This document shows, piece by piece, positions 8,454 to 17,204 of a stretch of 64,000 nt of DNA. The position numbers were made by a program, and so were the translations under genes. How positions within the stretch are numbered: the first letter of the stretch is position 1; each line of letters opens with the position of its first letter. The notes beneath the pieces are model-generated. The model did not search any database. It was given only the letters and a program-made list of their open reading frames with translations, and was not told where the DNA came from. Origin of the DNA: DASPSR01 sp035516175 (GTDB lineage Bacteria > Nitrospirota > UBA9217); the NCBI GenBank assembly GCA_035516175.1, contig DATJAO010000060.1, positions 1-64,000 on the forward strand, read 5' to 3'.

Positions 8454-8717
8454 CAGCTATCAAATTTAGTCGCTATTTTCTCTAGCTTACGTGCACTGAC
8501 ACTTTCTGGAATAGTCAAACCAGGATTAGAACTCGTGAATTTTTCATGGGCTCCTGGTTCATAACAGCCAAAAAACATTGAATGCTATTCTTTATCTTGC
8601 ATAATAAATATCCTGGACTTTACAGGTCCGGAACCACGGACGGCTATCATATCCATGATTACGGCTCATGGCTCGGTGATTCGTTTTTTTGGAAATACAT
8701 CTGAGGGAGGCTCAGAC

Positions 8718-9179
8718 ATGAAAACGAGAACCAATCACTCATTAATGACGTTACTGTGCTCTTTCATGGTGTTTTTCTTTTTTGGCTGTGGCAGTAATGG
8801 AGGAGGCTCCATTACAAATACAAATTCACCTTTCCCTCTTGTTGGAGAAAGCAGCTCAAATACAAATACAGCAAATTCTCAGAATCCGCTTGCTGGCACG
8901 TGGGTCAGCAGTGGATATAGTCTTACGTTTAACTCGGACAATACCTATTTACGTGATTTCAATCATGAGGGTATTCCAGCAGTTCGAGGCAGCGTTACAG
9001 TGAGCGGGAACGTTATAATAGTCACCGACTCCGGTTCTTGCATCGGCAGTACCACCGGGAGAATAGAAAGTGGTTCTTATACCTATACCATCGTCGGCAA
9101 TACACTGACATTTAATCTTTTCCATGACCCCTGCAGCGACCGAGCAGCTTTCCTGGATCAAACTTATACAAGACAATAA
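8718..9179 (+). CDS. Secreted lipoprotein, lipocalin-like size
   Basis: I start at the ATG at 8718 (153 residues), which has GGGAGG eight bases upstream and leads straight into a signal peptide. Lys and Arg are followed by LMTLLCSFMVFFFFGC, and the lipobox cysteine is near residue 20. After a Ser/Asn/Thr-rich linker the mature domain begins GTWVSSGYSLTFNSDNTYLRDF, a pattern common in small beta-barrel proteins that judge a background value of one variable (the DNTY strand). Two cysteines (SGSCIGS and HDPCSDR) may form a disulfide. It should sit in the outer membrane or periplasm. Control by the Pho-type promoter at 8410 is likely but the leader is long. Confidence 0.75.
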   Translation: MKTRTNHSLMTLLCSFMVFFFFGCGSNGGGSITNTNSPFPLVGESSSNTNTANSQNPLAGTWVSSGYSLTFNSDNTYLRDFNHEGIPAVRGSVTVSGNVIIVTDSGSCIGSTTGRIESGSYTYTIVGNTLTFNLFHDPCSDRAAFLDQTYTRQ

Positions 9180-9437
9180 CACTCTTTTTTTGCGAAATCG
9201 CGCGTCTGCATTTTCGTATAGGTGCCAACCTTCACTGATAATCATCAAATTTATAAATTTAATGCAATCGTTCTTTTGCAGGTTTCACATACGACCATTT
9301 GGCAATGTAAGAATTAAAGATAGGCCTGACCTACCTCCATCTTTTATCAAAGAGCACGACCTTTATTCCTCCTGCATGTTGGCGAAAATAAAAAGACTTT
9401 TGAGTGGGAGATTCTCTCTTCATGCAATTTTAACTCA

Positions 9438-9472
9438 TTTGTAACATGCGTGTAATAAAAATCTGGCAGTAT
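9438..9472 (+). promoter_or_regulatory. Pho-box promoter of psiE
   Basis: Two 11-bp units, TTTGTAACATG and CGTGTAATAAA, lie at 9438-9459. The -10 position, 15 bases after the second GTAA, is CAGTAT at 9467, a weak hexamer. The gene 60 bases downstream belongs to the phosphate-starvation-inducible PsiE family, which supports reading these repeats as Pho boxes. Confidence 0.75.
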
Positions 9473-9532
9473 GCAGCCTTACAAAGGTTAGGGCGATGTT
9501 CGTTCCGATGTCACAACCGCAGAAGAACGCTT

Positions 9533-9958
9533 ATGAAATACTTTACCAAGATCGTTGACAGTATGATCAAATTCATGATCCCGATGGTGATCATCGCCAT
9601 GATGATGGGCATCGCGCGGGTCATTCTTGATCTGCGCGCTGTTTTCGGCAGCCAGACCATTGCGTCAGCCTTCCACATGATGGTAACCAACATCCTTTCG
9701 ATGTTCATCGTCATTGAATTGCTTAGGAGCGTCATTGAATACTTCACGGTGCACCGGCTTAAAATAACCTTCATCACCGATGCCGCGCTGGTCTTTGTGC
9801 TCCGCGAGATCATGATTGGTCTCTATGAGCACAGTCTTGGATCGGAAATGATCATTGCGCTTTCGGTCTTGATACTCGTAATCGGCGGTCTCAGGACGCT
9901 GGCGGTCATTTTCTCACCGGAAAAATATCTGGAGGCGGAAGAGGCAACCCATGGATAA
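9533..9958 (+). CDS. psiE: PsiE family phosphate-starvation membrane protein
   Basis: The 141-residue product starts at MKYFTKIVDSMIKF; an upstream extension lacks a ribosome site. Four hydrophobic segments (about 12-32, 45-62, 80-98 and 105-122) and the sequence ITDAALVFVLREIMIGLYE fit the PsiE family. PsiE is induced by phosphate starvation through PhoB in Escherichia coli; its biochemical role is unknown. The Pho-type promoter directly upstream agrees with this. The 34-codon membrane gene overlaps its stop and the GH1 gene follows, suggesting one operon. Confidence 0.85.
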   Translation: MKYFTKIVDSMIKFMIPMVIIAMMMGIARVILDLRAVFGSQTIASAFHMMVTNILSMFIVIELLRSVIEYFTVHRLKITFITDAALVFVLREIMIGLYEHSLGSEMIIALSVLILVIGGLRTLAVIFSPEKYLEAEEATHG

Positions 9959-10055
9959 CAGCATGAACAAAAATCACTTAGAGAAAATCGAAGAGATTGT
10001 CCTGTTCGTAGCGTTATTGGCGGGACTCCTTTTTATGGTGATATACTGGAAATAA
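9951..10055 (+). CDS. 34-residue single-pass membrane protein
   Basis: This frame starts with an ATG preceded by GAGG at a good distance and overlaps the psiE stop by eight bases. It encodes a charged head (MDNSMNKNHLEKIEE) and one transmembrane helix (IVLFVALLAGLLFMVIYW), ending in Lys. It is short, but the coupling to psiE, clean hydrophobic helix and ribosome site support translation. A second protein of this style is found at 17205. Confidence 0.6.
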   Translation: MDNSMNKNHLEKIEEIVLFVALLAGLLFMVIYWK

Positions 10056-10077
10056 TTAAGGGAGACCGACGGACTGC

Positions 10078-11340
10078 ATGAAAGAACAAAAAAAGAAAAA
10101 GATCTTTCCAGATGATTTTCAGTGGGGCGTGGCTACATCAGCCTTTCAACTCGAAGGCTCTCCTTACGCCGACTGGGCAACCTGGGACCCTTGCCTGAGT
10201 AAAATTCCACTGGTAACGGACCACTACAACCTTTTCCGGGAAGATCTTAAGCTCCTGAAGGAACTGGGGGTCAATGCCTACCGTTTTTCCCTCGAGTGGA
10301 GCAGGATCCAGCCGCGTGATTACACCTGGGACGAAGAGGCCATCGCGCACTATCAGGAGGTCATCGATATCCTGCGAGGCTACCACATCGAGCCGATGGT
10401 AACCCTCCACCACTTCACTCATCCCCGCTGGTTCATGGAGCGTCATCCCTGGCATCGGACGGCATCGATCGAGAAGTTTCTCCGATACACGGAAATGATG
10501 GTCTCTACCCTTAAAGGGGTCAAATACTGGATAACATTCAATGAACCCTACGTCATCCTGCTCGGCGGCTACCTTGAGGGCGTCACGCCGCCTGGCCTCC
10601 GAGACGTCCGCCGCTCGCTCGTCGCCCTAAAAAATATCTTCACCTGCCATGGGAAGGCGTATGACATCATCCACCAATACGTTCCCGAGGCCCAAGTGAG
10701 CGTAGCTCACAACATGTCCGTATTCGCTCCCTGGAAAAAATGGAACCCGTTCGATCGTGTCCTGAAAAAGACCGCTAACTACTTTTACAACCACTCTATC
10801 ATTAATGCTTTCAAGACCGGCATCTTTATCGTCAAGTTCCCCTTTTCCCGGCCCGTGGAGATTGACGTGCCCATCAAGGACAAACTCGACTTTTTCGGCA
10901 TAAATTATTACACTCGCATCCACCTTCGGTTCAATCCATTCAAGAAGATGGGTATCGAACTCCGGCACATGGACATTGACGGCCACGGTCTAACGAATTT
11001 AGGATGGGAAATCCACCCGCGCGGGCTCGAAAAGGTACTCCGGTACGCTTCACGGCTCAACCTGCCGCTCATTATTACCGAAAACGGAATCGCCTCGCAC
11101 GACACCGAGGAAAAAGTAAAATACATGAAAAAACATGTCGATGTCGTAGAAAAATGTGTTCGGGACGGTCTCGATGTAAAAGGATATTACTACTGGACCC
11201 TCATCGACAACTATGAATGGCTGCAAGGACTCGATGCCCGGTTCGGACTTTACCGCGTAGACTTCGCAACACTTGAACGCACCCCGACCTATGCCGCGAC
11301 CTACTATGCATATCTGATCCAAAGCCGTTCAAGCATGTAA
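10078..11340 (+). CDS. GH1 family beta-glycosidase-like enzyme
   Basis: The 420-residue protein is a TIM-barrel glycoside hydrolase of family 1. It shows FQWGVATSAFQLEG at the start, the acid/base in TFNEPYV (Glu156), the nucleophile in ITENGIA (Glu335), and YYYWTLIDNYEWLQGLDARFGLY near the end. No signal peptide is present, so it acts in the cytoplasm. It begins 22 bases after the small membrane gene of the psiE unit. Most GH1 enzymes hydrolyse beta-glucosides, but plant SFR2 is a GH1 protein that transfers galactosyl groups between glycolipids. Its place in a probable glycolipid regulon makes a glycolipid-active role an attractive inference, not a demonstrated one. Confidence 0.88.
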   Translation: MKEQKKKKIFPDDFQWGVATSAFQLEGSPYADWATWDPCLSKIPLVTDHYNLFREDLKLLKELGVNAYRFSLEWSRIQPRDYTWDEEAIAHYQEVIDILRGYHIEPMVTLHHFTHPRWFMERHPWHRTASIEKFLRYTEMMVSTLKGVKYWITFNEPYVILLGGYLEGVTPPGLRDVRRSLVALKNIFTCHGKAYDIIHQYVPEAQVSVAHNMSVFAPWKKWNPFDRVLKKTANYFYNHSIINAFKTGIFIVKFPFSRPVEIDVPIKDKLDFFGINYYTRIHLRFNPFKKMGIELRHMDIDGHGLTNLGWEIHPRGLEKVLRYASRLNLPLIITENGIASHDTEEKVKYMKKHVDVVEKCVRDGLDVKGYYYWTLIDNYEWLQGLDARFGLYRVDFATLERTPTYAATYYAYLIQSRSSM

Positions 11341-11355
11341 CAATAACTTCATAAT

Positions 11356-11390
11356 GCCGTAACTCTGCCGTAACGAAACTACGGTACGAT
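11356..11390 (+). promoter_or_regulatory. Pho-box promoter
   Basis: Two near-identical 11-bp units, GCCGTAACTCT and GCCGTAACGAA (11356-11377), are followed by TACGAT at 11385, 15 bases after the second GTAA. It precedes the 92-residue protein gene. Confidence 0.75.
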
Positions 11391-11493
11391 CTGATCACTA
11401 TCATCAGAAGACATCCATGAACCGCCAAGGGGATTCTCCCTTTCGTAATACGAACCAAGAGCGAGCATACGACGAAATAGTATGGAGGGGCTA

Positions 11494-11772
11494 ATGAAAA
11501 ATACTATCATCATCAAAATAGAAAGTGGTGTTGTAGCAGATATTTACTCTACCGGTCCCGCGCGGGCGATTATCGTCGATTATGACATGATCGAAGGCGG
11601 AGAGACGTTCGCACACCGGATGAAAAAGGCTGTCCTCCCGATGACCGCTGAGCAGTGCGTCAAACCCGAGAACGTTGATGATGTGGTCAAGACGCTCGTG
11701 CTCGAATGCAGCCGCCCTGCTGACCGGCTGCTGCCGGTCCAAGTCAGTGAAAGTGTTGAGACGGAAGTGTAA
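11494..11772 (+). CDS. Small conserved-looking protein, Pho-box controlled
   Basis: I choose the ATG at 11494 (92 residues, MKNTIIIKIESG) because GGAGGGG lies just upstream. The first part, IIIKIESGVVADIYSTGPARAIIVDYDMIEGG, has the strand-rich character of a small alpha/beta fold. The second half is polar with two cysteines far apart. There is no membrane segment or signal peptide. The upstream Pho-type promoter suggests phosphate control. I know of no function. Confidence 0.65.
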   Translation: MKNTIIIKIESGVVADIYSTGPARAIIVDYDMIEGGETFAHRMKKAVLPMTAEQCVKPENVDDVVKTLVLECSRPADRLLPVQVSESVETEV

Positions 11773-11802
11773 GCGACACAGGAGGGAGTTCGCGCCTATA
11801 GC

Positions 11803-11961
11803 ATGGACCAAACACATGCGTGCGGCTGTCAATATAATCGACGAAGGGACAAAGAGTTGTTGAATAAATTTAACTGCCTGAACAACGCATACTACGAAGA
11901 CGATCACGAATCGGTGCAACGGAAGCTTCTTATCATACTTTTTTCAAATCCGCTTTTTTAA
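11803..11961 (+). CDS. Possible 52-residue CGC-motif peptide
   Basis: The frame encodes MDQTHACGCQ... followed by a helical segment with NCLNNAYYEDDHESVQRKLL. A GGAGGGAG ribosome-like sequence lies 16 bases upstream, which is too far to be ideal. It follows the 92-residue gene by 30 bases. The composition looks protein-like but evidence is thin. Confidence 0.3.
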   Translation: MDQTHACGCQYNRRRDKELLNKFNCLNNAYYEDDHESVQRKLLIILFSNPLF

Positions 11962-11966
11962 CAAAA

Positions 11967-12011
11967 ACTTAATATTCCCGTAATACTTCTGTAATAGAAC
12001 CGCTGTATGAT
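11967..12011 (+). promoter_or_regulatory. Pho-box promoter of PHP-glycosyltransferase unit
   Basis: Units with TTAA at 11969, GTAA at 11980 and GTAA at 11991 are spaced exactly 11 bases. TATGAT at 12006 is the -10 element, again 15 bases after the last GTAA. Transcription would start near 12018, right at the ATG of the PHP gene (12020). Confidence 0.75.
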
Positions 12012-12019
12012 CATGTTCA

Positions 12020-12712
12020 ATGATGCTGTGTGACTTCCATATTCACACTAATTTTTCGGATGGTTCGCTGAGCATGAGGGACACGGTTGATCTTTTCGGT
12101 CAGGCCGGGTTCGATGTCATTGCTGTCACCGATCATGTGGTTAGCGGTGACAATTCGATAGGCAAATTTGCCCGACAGTTCAACCTGTCGATCCGCGGAG
12201 ATAATTTTGACGAGTACTTCGGTGCTATCAAAGAAGAAGCAAGGCGGGCGTGGGAAAAATACAGTATGCTCGTGATTCCGGGCGTTGAAATCAGTAAGAA
12301 CTATATATCCCAGGACAAATCAGCTCACCTCCTCCTTCTCGACATCAAAGATTTCATACCTGCCTGTTTAGATTATGAAGAAATCTTCCTCGAAGCAAAG
12401 CGGCAGAATGCCCTAACCGTTGCATGTCATCCCCATTATACCCCGGATATCCTGAACAAAGACACGCTCTTTCTCTGGAACAACCGGGAAAAGTATGCAA
12501 AATACATAGATGCCTGGGAGATAGCGAACCGGGATGACGTCTTCAACGTGATCAGCCTGAAAAAGTATCCATACATCGCCAACAGCGACTTTCACAAGGC
12601 GCGTCACCTTTACTCATGGAAAACGCTCCTTAATTGCGAAAAGGATGTGGACGCGGTTAAACAGTGCATAAGACATAATAAGGGAGTAGGCATTACGCTT
12701 TTCAGGAATTGA
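12020..12712 (+). CDS. PHP-domain metal-dependent phosphoesterase
   Basis: The 230-residue protein shows the PHP pattern: CDFHIHTNFSDGS, VIAVTDHV, a glutamate in VIPGVEIS, TVACHPHY, and IANSDFHK near the end. These residues bind two or three metals in the polymerase-and-histidinol-phosphatase fold. The family hydrolyses phosphate from small phosphoesters or nucleotides. The start must be at or just after 12020 because the first motif follows at once; no ribosome site precedes it and the predicted transcription start is within a few bases, so the mRNA may be leaderless. As first gene of a Pho-controlled unit it may recover phosphate from an organic ester. Confidence 0.85.
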   Translation: MMLCDFHIHTNFSDGSLSMRDTVDLFGQAGFDVIAVTDHVVSGDNSIGKFARQFNLSIRGDNFDEYFGAIKEEARRAWEKYSMLVIPGVEISKNYISQDKSAHLLLLDIKDFIPACLDYEEIFLEAKRQNALTVACHPHYTPDILNKDTLFLWNNREKYAKYIDAWEIANRDDVFNVISLKKYPYIANSDFHKARHLYSWKTLLNCEKDVDAVKQCIRHNKGVGITLFRN

Positions 12713-12832
12713 ACCATGACGATGTTGGCATATAAGGAAATATTACTGTTACTTATGGGCAGATGCGCTCAACTCAGATTGAGAAACAATTATTGCTGTC
12801 AATCCTGCGCAGTACCATAAAGGAGGAGCCAC

Positions 12833-14077
12833 GTGACAATATTTCTCATCTGTTGTGTAGTAATCTCGATCATTGGACTCATACTCTACCTGTTGCAGAT
12901 AGGAGCGACACACTCGCTCATCAAATCCGGACAGAAGCCTGGCAAAATAACCTCGGCTTGTGAGACTTATTCCCTCCCCCCAGTCTCGGTCCTCAAACCC
13001 TTGAGAGGCCTCGACGACAACCTCTTTGATAACCTGGCAAGTTTCTGTATTCAAGATTATCCGGAATACGAGATCCTGTTCTCCCTCCAGGACCACAATG
13101 ACCCCGCCTACAAGGTTGCAAAGAAGATACAGGACAAATACCCAGATAAGCATATCACCATAGTCGTAGAGCGTTGCAACATTGGTCTTAATCCCAAGGT
13201 AAACAATCTCGTTCCTTCCTATCAAAAGGCCCGCCATCCCTACATCCTGATCAGTGACAGCAATGTGATGGTCGGCAAAGACTATCTCCGGGAGATCATG
13301 CGTCATACCCAGGACCCGGCCGTCGGGCTTGTGAGCAACGTGATCCGGGGAGTCGGAGGCCGCAGCATCGGTGCCATCCTCGAGAATCTTCACTTGAATT
13401 CCTTCATCCTCGGCAGTGTCAGCTTTCTCGATCAATTCTTGGGCATGCCCTGCGTCATCGGGAAGTCCATGCTCATGAAAAAGAAGGACCTGGAAACAAT
13501 CGGAGGGCTAGAAGCTTTTAAGGATATCCTAGCGGAGGATTTCATCATCGGACGAGAAATGCACCTCGCCGGCAAGAAGGTCGTTTTGTCGAACTATATG
13601 ATCAGCAATGTGAACGAATACTGGGGAATCAAACGCTTCCTGAACCGCCATACACGGTGGGGTAAGCTCAGATGGAGGATCGGCGGAATTAAATATTTCT
13701 TAGAACCCCTCGCCAATCCGGTTTTCGTTGCTACCCTGCCGGCTATCTTAAGCGGGCCGTCACAAATCACGCTATCGTTCGCGAGCCTCGTAGGCTTGAT
13801 CAAAATTCTTGGCGATTCTATCATCGGCAGGACCATCGATTCTGGGACGAGGGGAAACGAGATGGATAGACCGTCCTCGCTTATTTACTTACTAGCTCCT
13901 GTCAAGGACATCATTATCGGTATCGTGTGGTTCGTGCCGCTTGTTAGCTCAACGGTGGTCTGGCGGGGCAACCGGTATATCATAGGCAAGGATTCTCGCT
14001 TGTCACCCTGTCCTGAAAACGGATTCTGGTCGTGGGGCTATCGAATCACAGATGTTATCCGGGCCCGTTTAGCCTAG
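12833..14077 (+). CDS. GT21-type lipid glycosyltransferase (ceramide glucosyltransferase-like)
   Basis: A GTG start with a perfect AAGGAGG site gives 414 residues. One membrane helix (1-22) is followed by a GT-A domain: VSVLKPLRGLDD, SLQDHND, the DxD-like DSN at 142-144, AEDF with Asp236, and RHTRW at 272-276. The D, D, D, (Q/R)xxRW series defines the GT21 family. Further hydrophobic helices lie near 290-330 and 355-380. Members glucosylate ceramide in eukaryotes; in rhizobia and agrobacteria processive GT21 enzymes glycosylate diacylglycerol under phosphate limitation; HpnI is another relative. Diacylglycerol or an aminolipid is the likely acceptor here. The PHP gene lies upstream and the OlsF-like acyltransferase downstream. 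Confidence 0.88.
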   Translation: MTIFLICCVVISIIGLILYLLQIGATHSLIKSGQKPGKITSACETYSLPPVSVLKPLRGLDDNLFDNLASFCIQDYPEYEILFSLQDHNDPAYKVAKKIQDKYPDKHITIVVERCNIGLNPKVNNLVPSYQKARHPYILISDSNVMVGKDYLREIMRHTQDPAVGLVSNVIRGVGGRSIGAILENLHLNSFILGSVSFLDQFLGMPCVIGKSMLMKKKDLETIGGLEAFKDILAEDFIIGREMHLAGKKVVLSNYMISNVNEYWGIKRFLNRHTRWGKLRWRIGGIKYFLEPLANPVFVATLPAILSGPSQITLSFASLVGLIKILGDSIIGRTIDSGTRGNEMDRPSSLIYLLAPVKDIIIGIVWFVPLVSSTVVWRGNRYIIGKDSRLSPCPENGFWSWGYRITDVIRARLA

Positions 14078-14147
14078 TTCTGGACGAACTAGAAAAGCTT
14101 TAACCGAGAAGGCGCGAAGTGCCTGAAATTTGACCTTCTTGAAACAA

Positions 14148-14212
14148 AAGACTCCTCTTCCCTTTGCGTCCATAGCGTCCTAGCAGTAAATTCTTCTACC
14201 TTTTGGCATGAA
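14148..14212. repeat. Degenerate GCGTCC-type intergenic repeat
   Basis: The sequence CCTTTGCGTCCATAGCGTCC followed by an A/T-rich run resembles short CTTTGCGT-type modules seen again near 27580 and 37690. It lies between the glycosyltransferase and acyltransferase genes. These look like worn copies of a dispersed intergenic element. Confidence 0.35.
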
Positions 14213-14224
14213 AGGGGTAATGCC

Positions 14225-16075
14225 ATGTTGAACCATACGGAACCGAACCGCATCTTCAGGCTGGACATCAATATTAGGGACCCATTGCAAAAAAAGCTCT
14301 TTTCAATGGTGAAAGGTCCTATTGAACATTTCCTAGCCTTTCCCCGCCTGAACCGGGCTTACGCCGACATCGCGCGGATGTCTGACAGCCGACCCTTCAC
14401 GGAAAAAGTAATGGAAAAACTGAACATTACGTACGATCTTACTGAACAGGATCTTTCCCGACTCACGATCCCATCGGGACCTGTGATCGTTGTGGCAAAC
14501 CATCCCTTCGGCGGCATTGAAGGAATAATCCTGGCATCGATCCTGCGTTCCCTACGCTGCGACGTAAAATTCATGGCGAATTACCTTCTCAACACCATTC
14601 CGGAAATGCGGGATATGCTGATTGCCGTAGACCCGTTCAAACGGGAGTCGTCCGTCAGGGAAAACATCAAACCGATCCGGGAGTGCATCGAGTGGGTTCG
14701 CAACGGAGGCATGCTTGTGGTCTTCCCCGCTGGCGAGGTTTCGCATTTCGATATTCAGAAAGGCACGGTCACCGATCCAGCATGGAGTCCGAGTATCGCG
14801 CGCGTCATTCTGAAAACCGGTGCGCCCGTGCTTCCCGTTTTCTTTCAGGGGACCAACAGTGCGGCCTTCCATATGGCAGGGATGGTCCATCCCATCCTGA
14901 GGACCGCCATGCTGCCGAATGAGCTGCTTAACAAGGGGCGGAAGAATATTCAGGTGCGCGTCGGGGACATCATCCCCTTCGACAAGCTGAGCAATCTTGA
15001 GCAGGATACACTCATAATTGAGTATCTCCGGTTTCGCACCTATCTCCTCGAACATCGTCAGACCATTCAGGCTAAGCGGAGCGTTACAATGTTCCCACTG
15101 AGAAAAATGCGCACCGCTGACGAATGCATCATGACTCCCCAAAATATGGACGTCCTTGCTAAAGAGATTCGAAGTCTGCCTCCCAGCCAGACGCTCGTCG
15201 AGAGCGGCGATAATATCGTTATTCAAGCCACGGGTGATCAGGTCCCGCATGTTCTGCTCGAGATCGGACGGCTCAGGGAGATCACGTTCCGTGCTGTTGG
15301 TGAAGGGACGGGGAAAGCCCTCGATCTTGACCGATTCGATCACACCTATGTCCACCTGTTCATCTGGAACAAGATGAAAAACGAGGTGGTCGGCGCCTAC
15401 CGGCTCGGCAGAACGGATGAGCTGACGAAACAGCATGGGGTCCGCGGTATCTATACCAGCACGCTCTTTCGATATAAGAAGGATTTTCTGGAACACCTGG
15501 GACCTGCCCTGGAATTAGGGCGCTCGTTCATCCGTCCTGAGTATCAGAAGTCCTATGGCCCTCTCCTCCTGCTTTGGAAAGGTATCGGCAGATTTATCGT
15601 TGAAAATCCTTACTACAAAACACTGTTCGGTCCTGTGAGCATCACCAATGAATACCAAGCTATGTCCAGACAGCTGATGGTCGGCTTCCTGAAAAAGACC
15701 AGGTACCGCCCTGATATGGCCGAATTCGTGCGGGCCAGAAGGCCGCTTCGCTCAAAACCTTCCAAAATCTGGGACATCGATGCTGCCGTGCGATCCATGG
15801 GGGATGACATCGATGCTATCTCAGAGGCGGTCTCCTCCATAGAAACCGATCGCAAGGGAATCCCGATTCTCTTGAAGCAATACATCAAACTGGGCGGGCA
15901 AATTGCCGGATTTAATGTCGATCCAGCTTTCGGCAACGTGCTTGACGGCCTGATCATGGTCGATCTTACTAAGACCGAGCCGAAAATGCTGGAGCGGTAC
16001 CTCGGGAAGGACGGCGCGCAAAACTTTCTTGCCTATCATCGCACAGGAACGAGCCGGTATGCAACTTGTGCGTAA
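14225..16075 (+). CDS. OlsF-like bifunctional acyltransferase (PlsC + OlsB/hemolysin domains)
   Basis: The 616-residue protein has two acyltransferase domains. The N-terminal one (about 80-280) is PlsC-like, with NHPFGG (His93) and VVFPAGEVS (167-175) as its catalytic and substrate blocks. The C-terminal one (about 335-590) is GNAT/OlsB-like, with FRAVGEGTGKALDLDRFD, ELGRSFIRPEYQ and GFNVDPAFGNVLDGLIMVDL. Fusions of this kind (OlsF of Serratia and Flavobacterium) make ornithine lipid: the OlsB-like part N-acylates ornithine and the PlsC-like part adds the second acyl chain. Related enzymes use glycine or other amino acids, so the head group is uncertain. AAAGGGG precedes the ATG. Ornithine lipids typically accumulate in phosphate starvation, which fits the Pho-type promoter at 11967. 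Confidence 0.85.
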   Translation: MLNHTEPNRIFRLDINIRDPLQKKLFSMVKGPIEHFLAFPRLNRAYADIARMSDSRPFTEKVMEKLNITYDLTEQDLSRLTIPSGPVIVVANHPFGGIEGIILASILRSLRCDVKFMANYLLNTIPEMRDMLIAVDPFKRESSVRENIKPIRECIEWVRNGGMLVVFPAGEVSHFDIQKGTVTDPAWSPSIARVILKTGAPVLPVFFQGTNSAAFHMAGMVHPILRTAMLPNELLNKGRKNIQVRVGDIIPFDKLSNLEQDTLIIEYLRFRTYLLEHRQTIQAKRSVTMFPLRKMRTADECIMTPQNMDVLAKEIRSLPPSQTLVESGDNIVIQATGDQVPHVLLEIGRLREITFRAVGEGTGKALDLDRFDHTYVHLFIWNKMKNEVVGAYRLGRTDELTKQHGVRGIYTSTLFRYKKDFLEHLGPALELGRSFIRPEYQKSYGPLLLLWKGIGRFIVENPYYKTLFGPVSITNEYQAMSRQLMVGFLKKTRYRPDMAEFVRARRPLRSKPSKIWDIDAAVRSMGDDIDAISEAVSSIETDRKGIPILLKQYIKLGGQIAGFNVDPAFGNVLDGLIMVDLTKTEPKMLERYLGKDGAQNFLAYHRTGTSRYATCA

Positions 16076-17201
16076 CGAGGCGGACATCGGCAACGATACC
16101 ACGGCACCACCGTCACCAAGCATCCCCGAACGGATGCATCAACTTTTTCGGAAACTGTTCTTTCTCATACCGATCGGCATCATCGGAAATGTCCTTTTTT
16201 ATCTCATGACCGCCGACCGGCAGGTGCTTGCTTCGGTGCTCAATTTTTCCCCGATTTTCTTCGCGATTGCCATGCTGCTGAGCATCGTCCCATGGTTTAC
16301 CGGTTCATTACGGCTGCTCATGTGGAGCAGGTTTCTTGGAAACAGTATAGAATTCCCGGCGGTGTTCAAAGTTGTCATCGGGTCAGAACTCGGTGCGGCT
16401 GTGAGCCCACCGCTGATCGGCGGCAGTGCCGTGAAGATCGGGATGCTGATGCGCCAGGGGTTCACCGGCGGTACCGCCCTGTCCCTTTCCGTTCTGGAAA
16501 ATATTGAAGATACATTTTTTTTCCTGGTCATGGTGCCGTTGGCGCTGACAATTACATCATCATGGGACCTGCCGCAGGTCGGGACTGTCCTGGCAGGGTT
16601 GAGGAACCCGGCACTGTGGACGTTGCTGGCCGGAATCTGCGTTTGCCTCGGCGCTACCTTCCTGCTGATGAAAAGAAAATCCTCTGATGCAAAACCGCAG
16701 CTGACAGGTCTTGCTGCGTTAAAGGGAAAACTTGAGGATACGTATAGCAACTTCACAGCAACCTATCACCGTATCGCCCGTGAGGGAAAATCTATTTTTG
16801 TGGTGACTATGGCTTTGACTTCGCTCCAATGGTTCTGTCGCTACTCCATTATCTCCCTTTTGCTTGCGAGCATGGGCATTCCTGTCCGCCCGATCCTGTT
16901 CATGGTACTCCAGGTATTTGTCTTCGCGCTCATGACCCTTGTTCCTACTCCGGGGGCGGCAGGCGGGGCCGAAGTAATGTTCTCTCTCGTGTACCGGTCC
17001 TTTCTCCCGGCCGGAACTATCGGACTCGTGACCGCGGGGTGGCGGTTTCTCACGTTTTACTTTCTCCTGATCCTGGCTGCCGCGCTCTCGATTCTATTCG
17101 GAATGCAGCCCCGGGCAGAGACGCATCCAGCCGATGAGCAGGGCGCCGTACCGCAACGGGGACATCGGCTATCTGAAGAAATTGTTCTGAGGGAGGACTG
17201 A
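16059..17201 (+). CDS. UPF0104/AglD-type multipass membrane protein (lysyl-PG synthase TM-like)
   Basis: I choose the ATG at 16059 (380 residues) rather than a TTG at 16029. The stop of the acyltransferase gene overlaps it. About eight transmembrane helices start near residue 38. The segments GSELGAAVSPPLIGGSAVKIGMLMRQG and LVPTPGAAGGAEVMF are signatures of the lysylphosphatidylglycerol synthase transmembrane family (UPF0104, AglD, MprF flippase domain). Members translocate or couple lipid-linked head groups across the inner membrane. Directly behind a lipid glycosyltransferase and an aminolipid acyltransferase, a role in moving the new lipid to the outer leaflet is likely. Confidence 0.85.
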   Translation: MQLVRNEADIGNDTTAPPSPSIPERMHQLFRKLFFLIPIGIIGNVLFYLMTADRQVLASVLNFSPIFFAIAMLLSIVPWFTGSLRLLMWSRFLGNSIEFPAVFKVVIGSELGAAVSPPLIGGSAVKIGMLMRQGFTGGTALSLSVLENIEDTFFFLVMVPLALTITSSWDLPQVGTVLAGLRNPALWTLLAGICVCLGATFLLMKRKSSDAKPQLTGLAALKGKLEDTYSNFTATYHRIAREGKSIFVVTMALTSLQWFCRYSIISLLLASMGIPVRPILFMVLQVFVFALMTLVPTPGAAGGAEVMFSLVYRSFLPAGTIGLVTAGWRFLTFYFLLILAAALSILFGMQPRAETHPADEQGAVPQRGHRLSEEIVLRED

Positions 17202-17204
17202 CCC

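Noticed and set aside
12716..12820. 34-codon cysteine-containing frame before the GT21 gene
   Set aside because: No ribosome site and no protein-like pattern; probably leader sequence.
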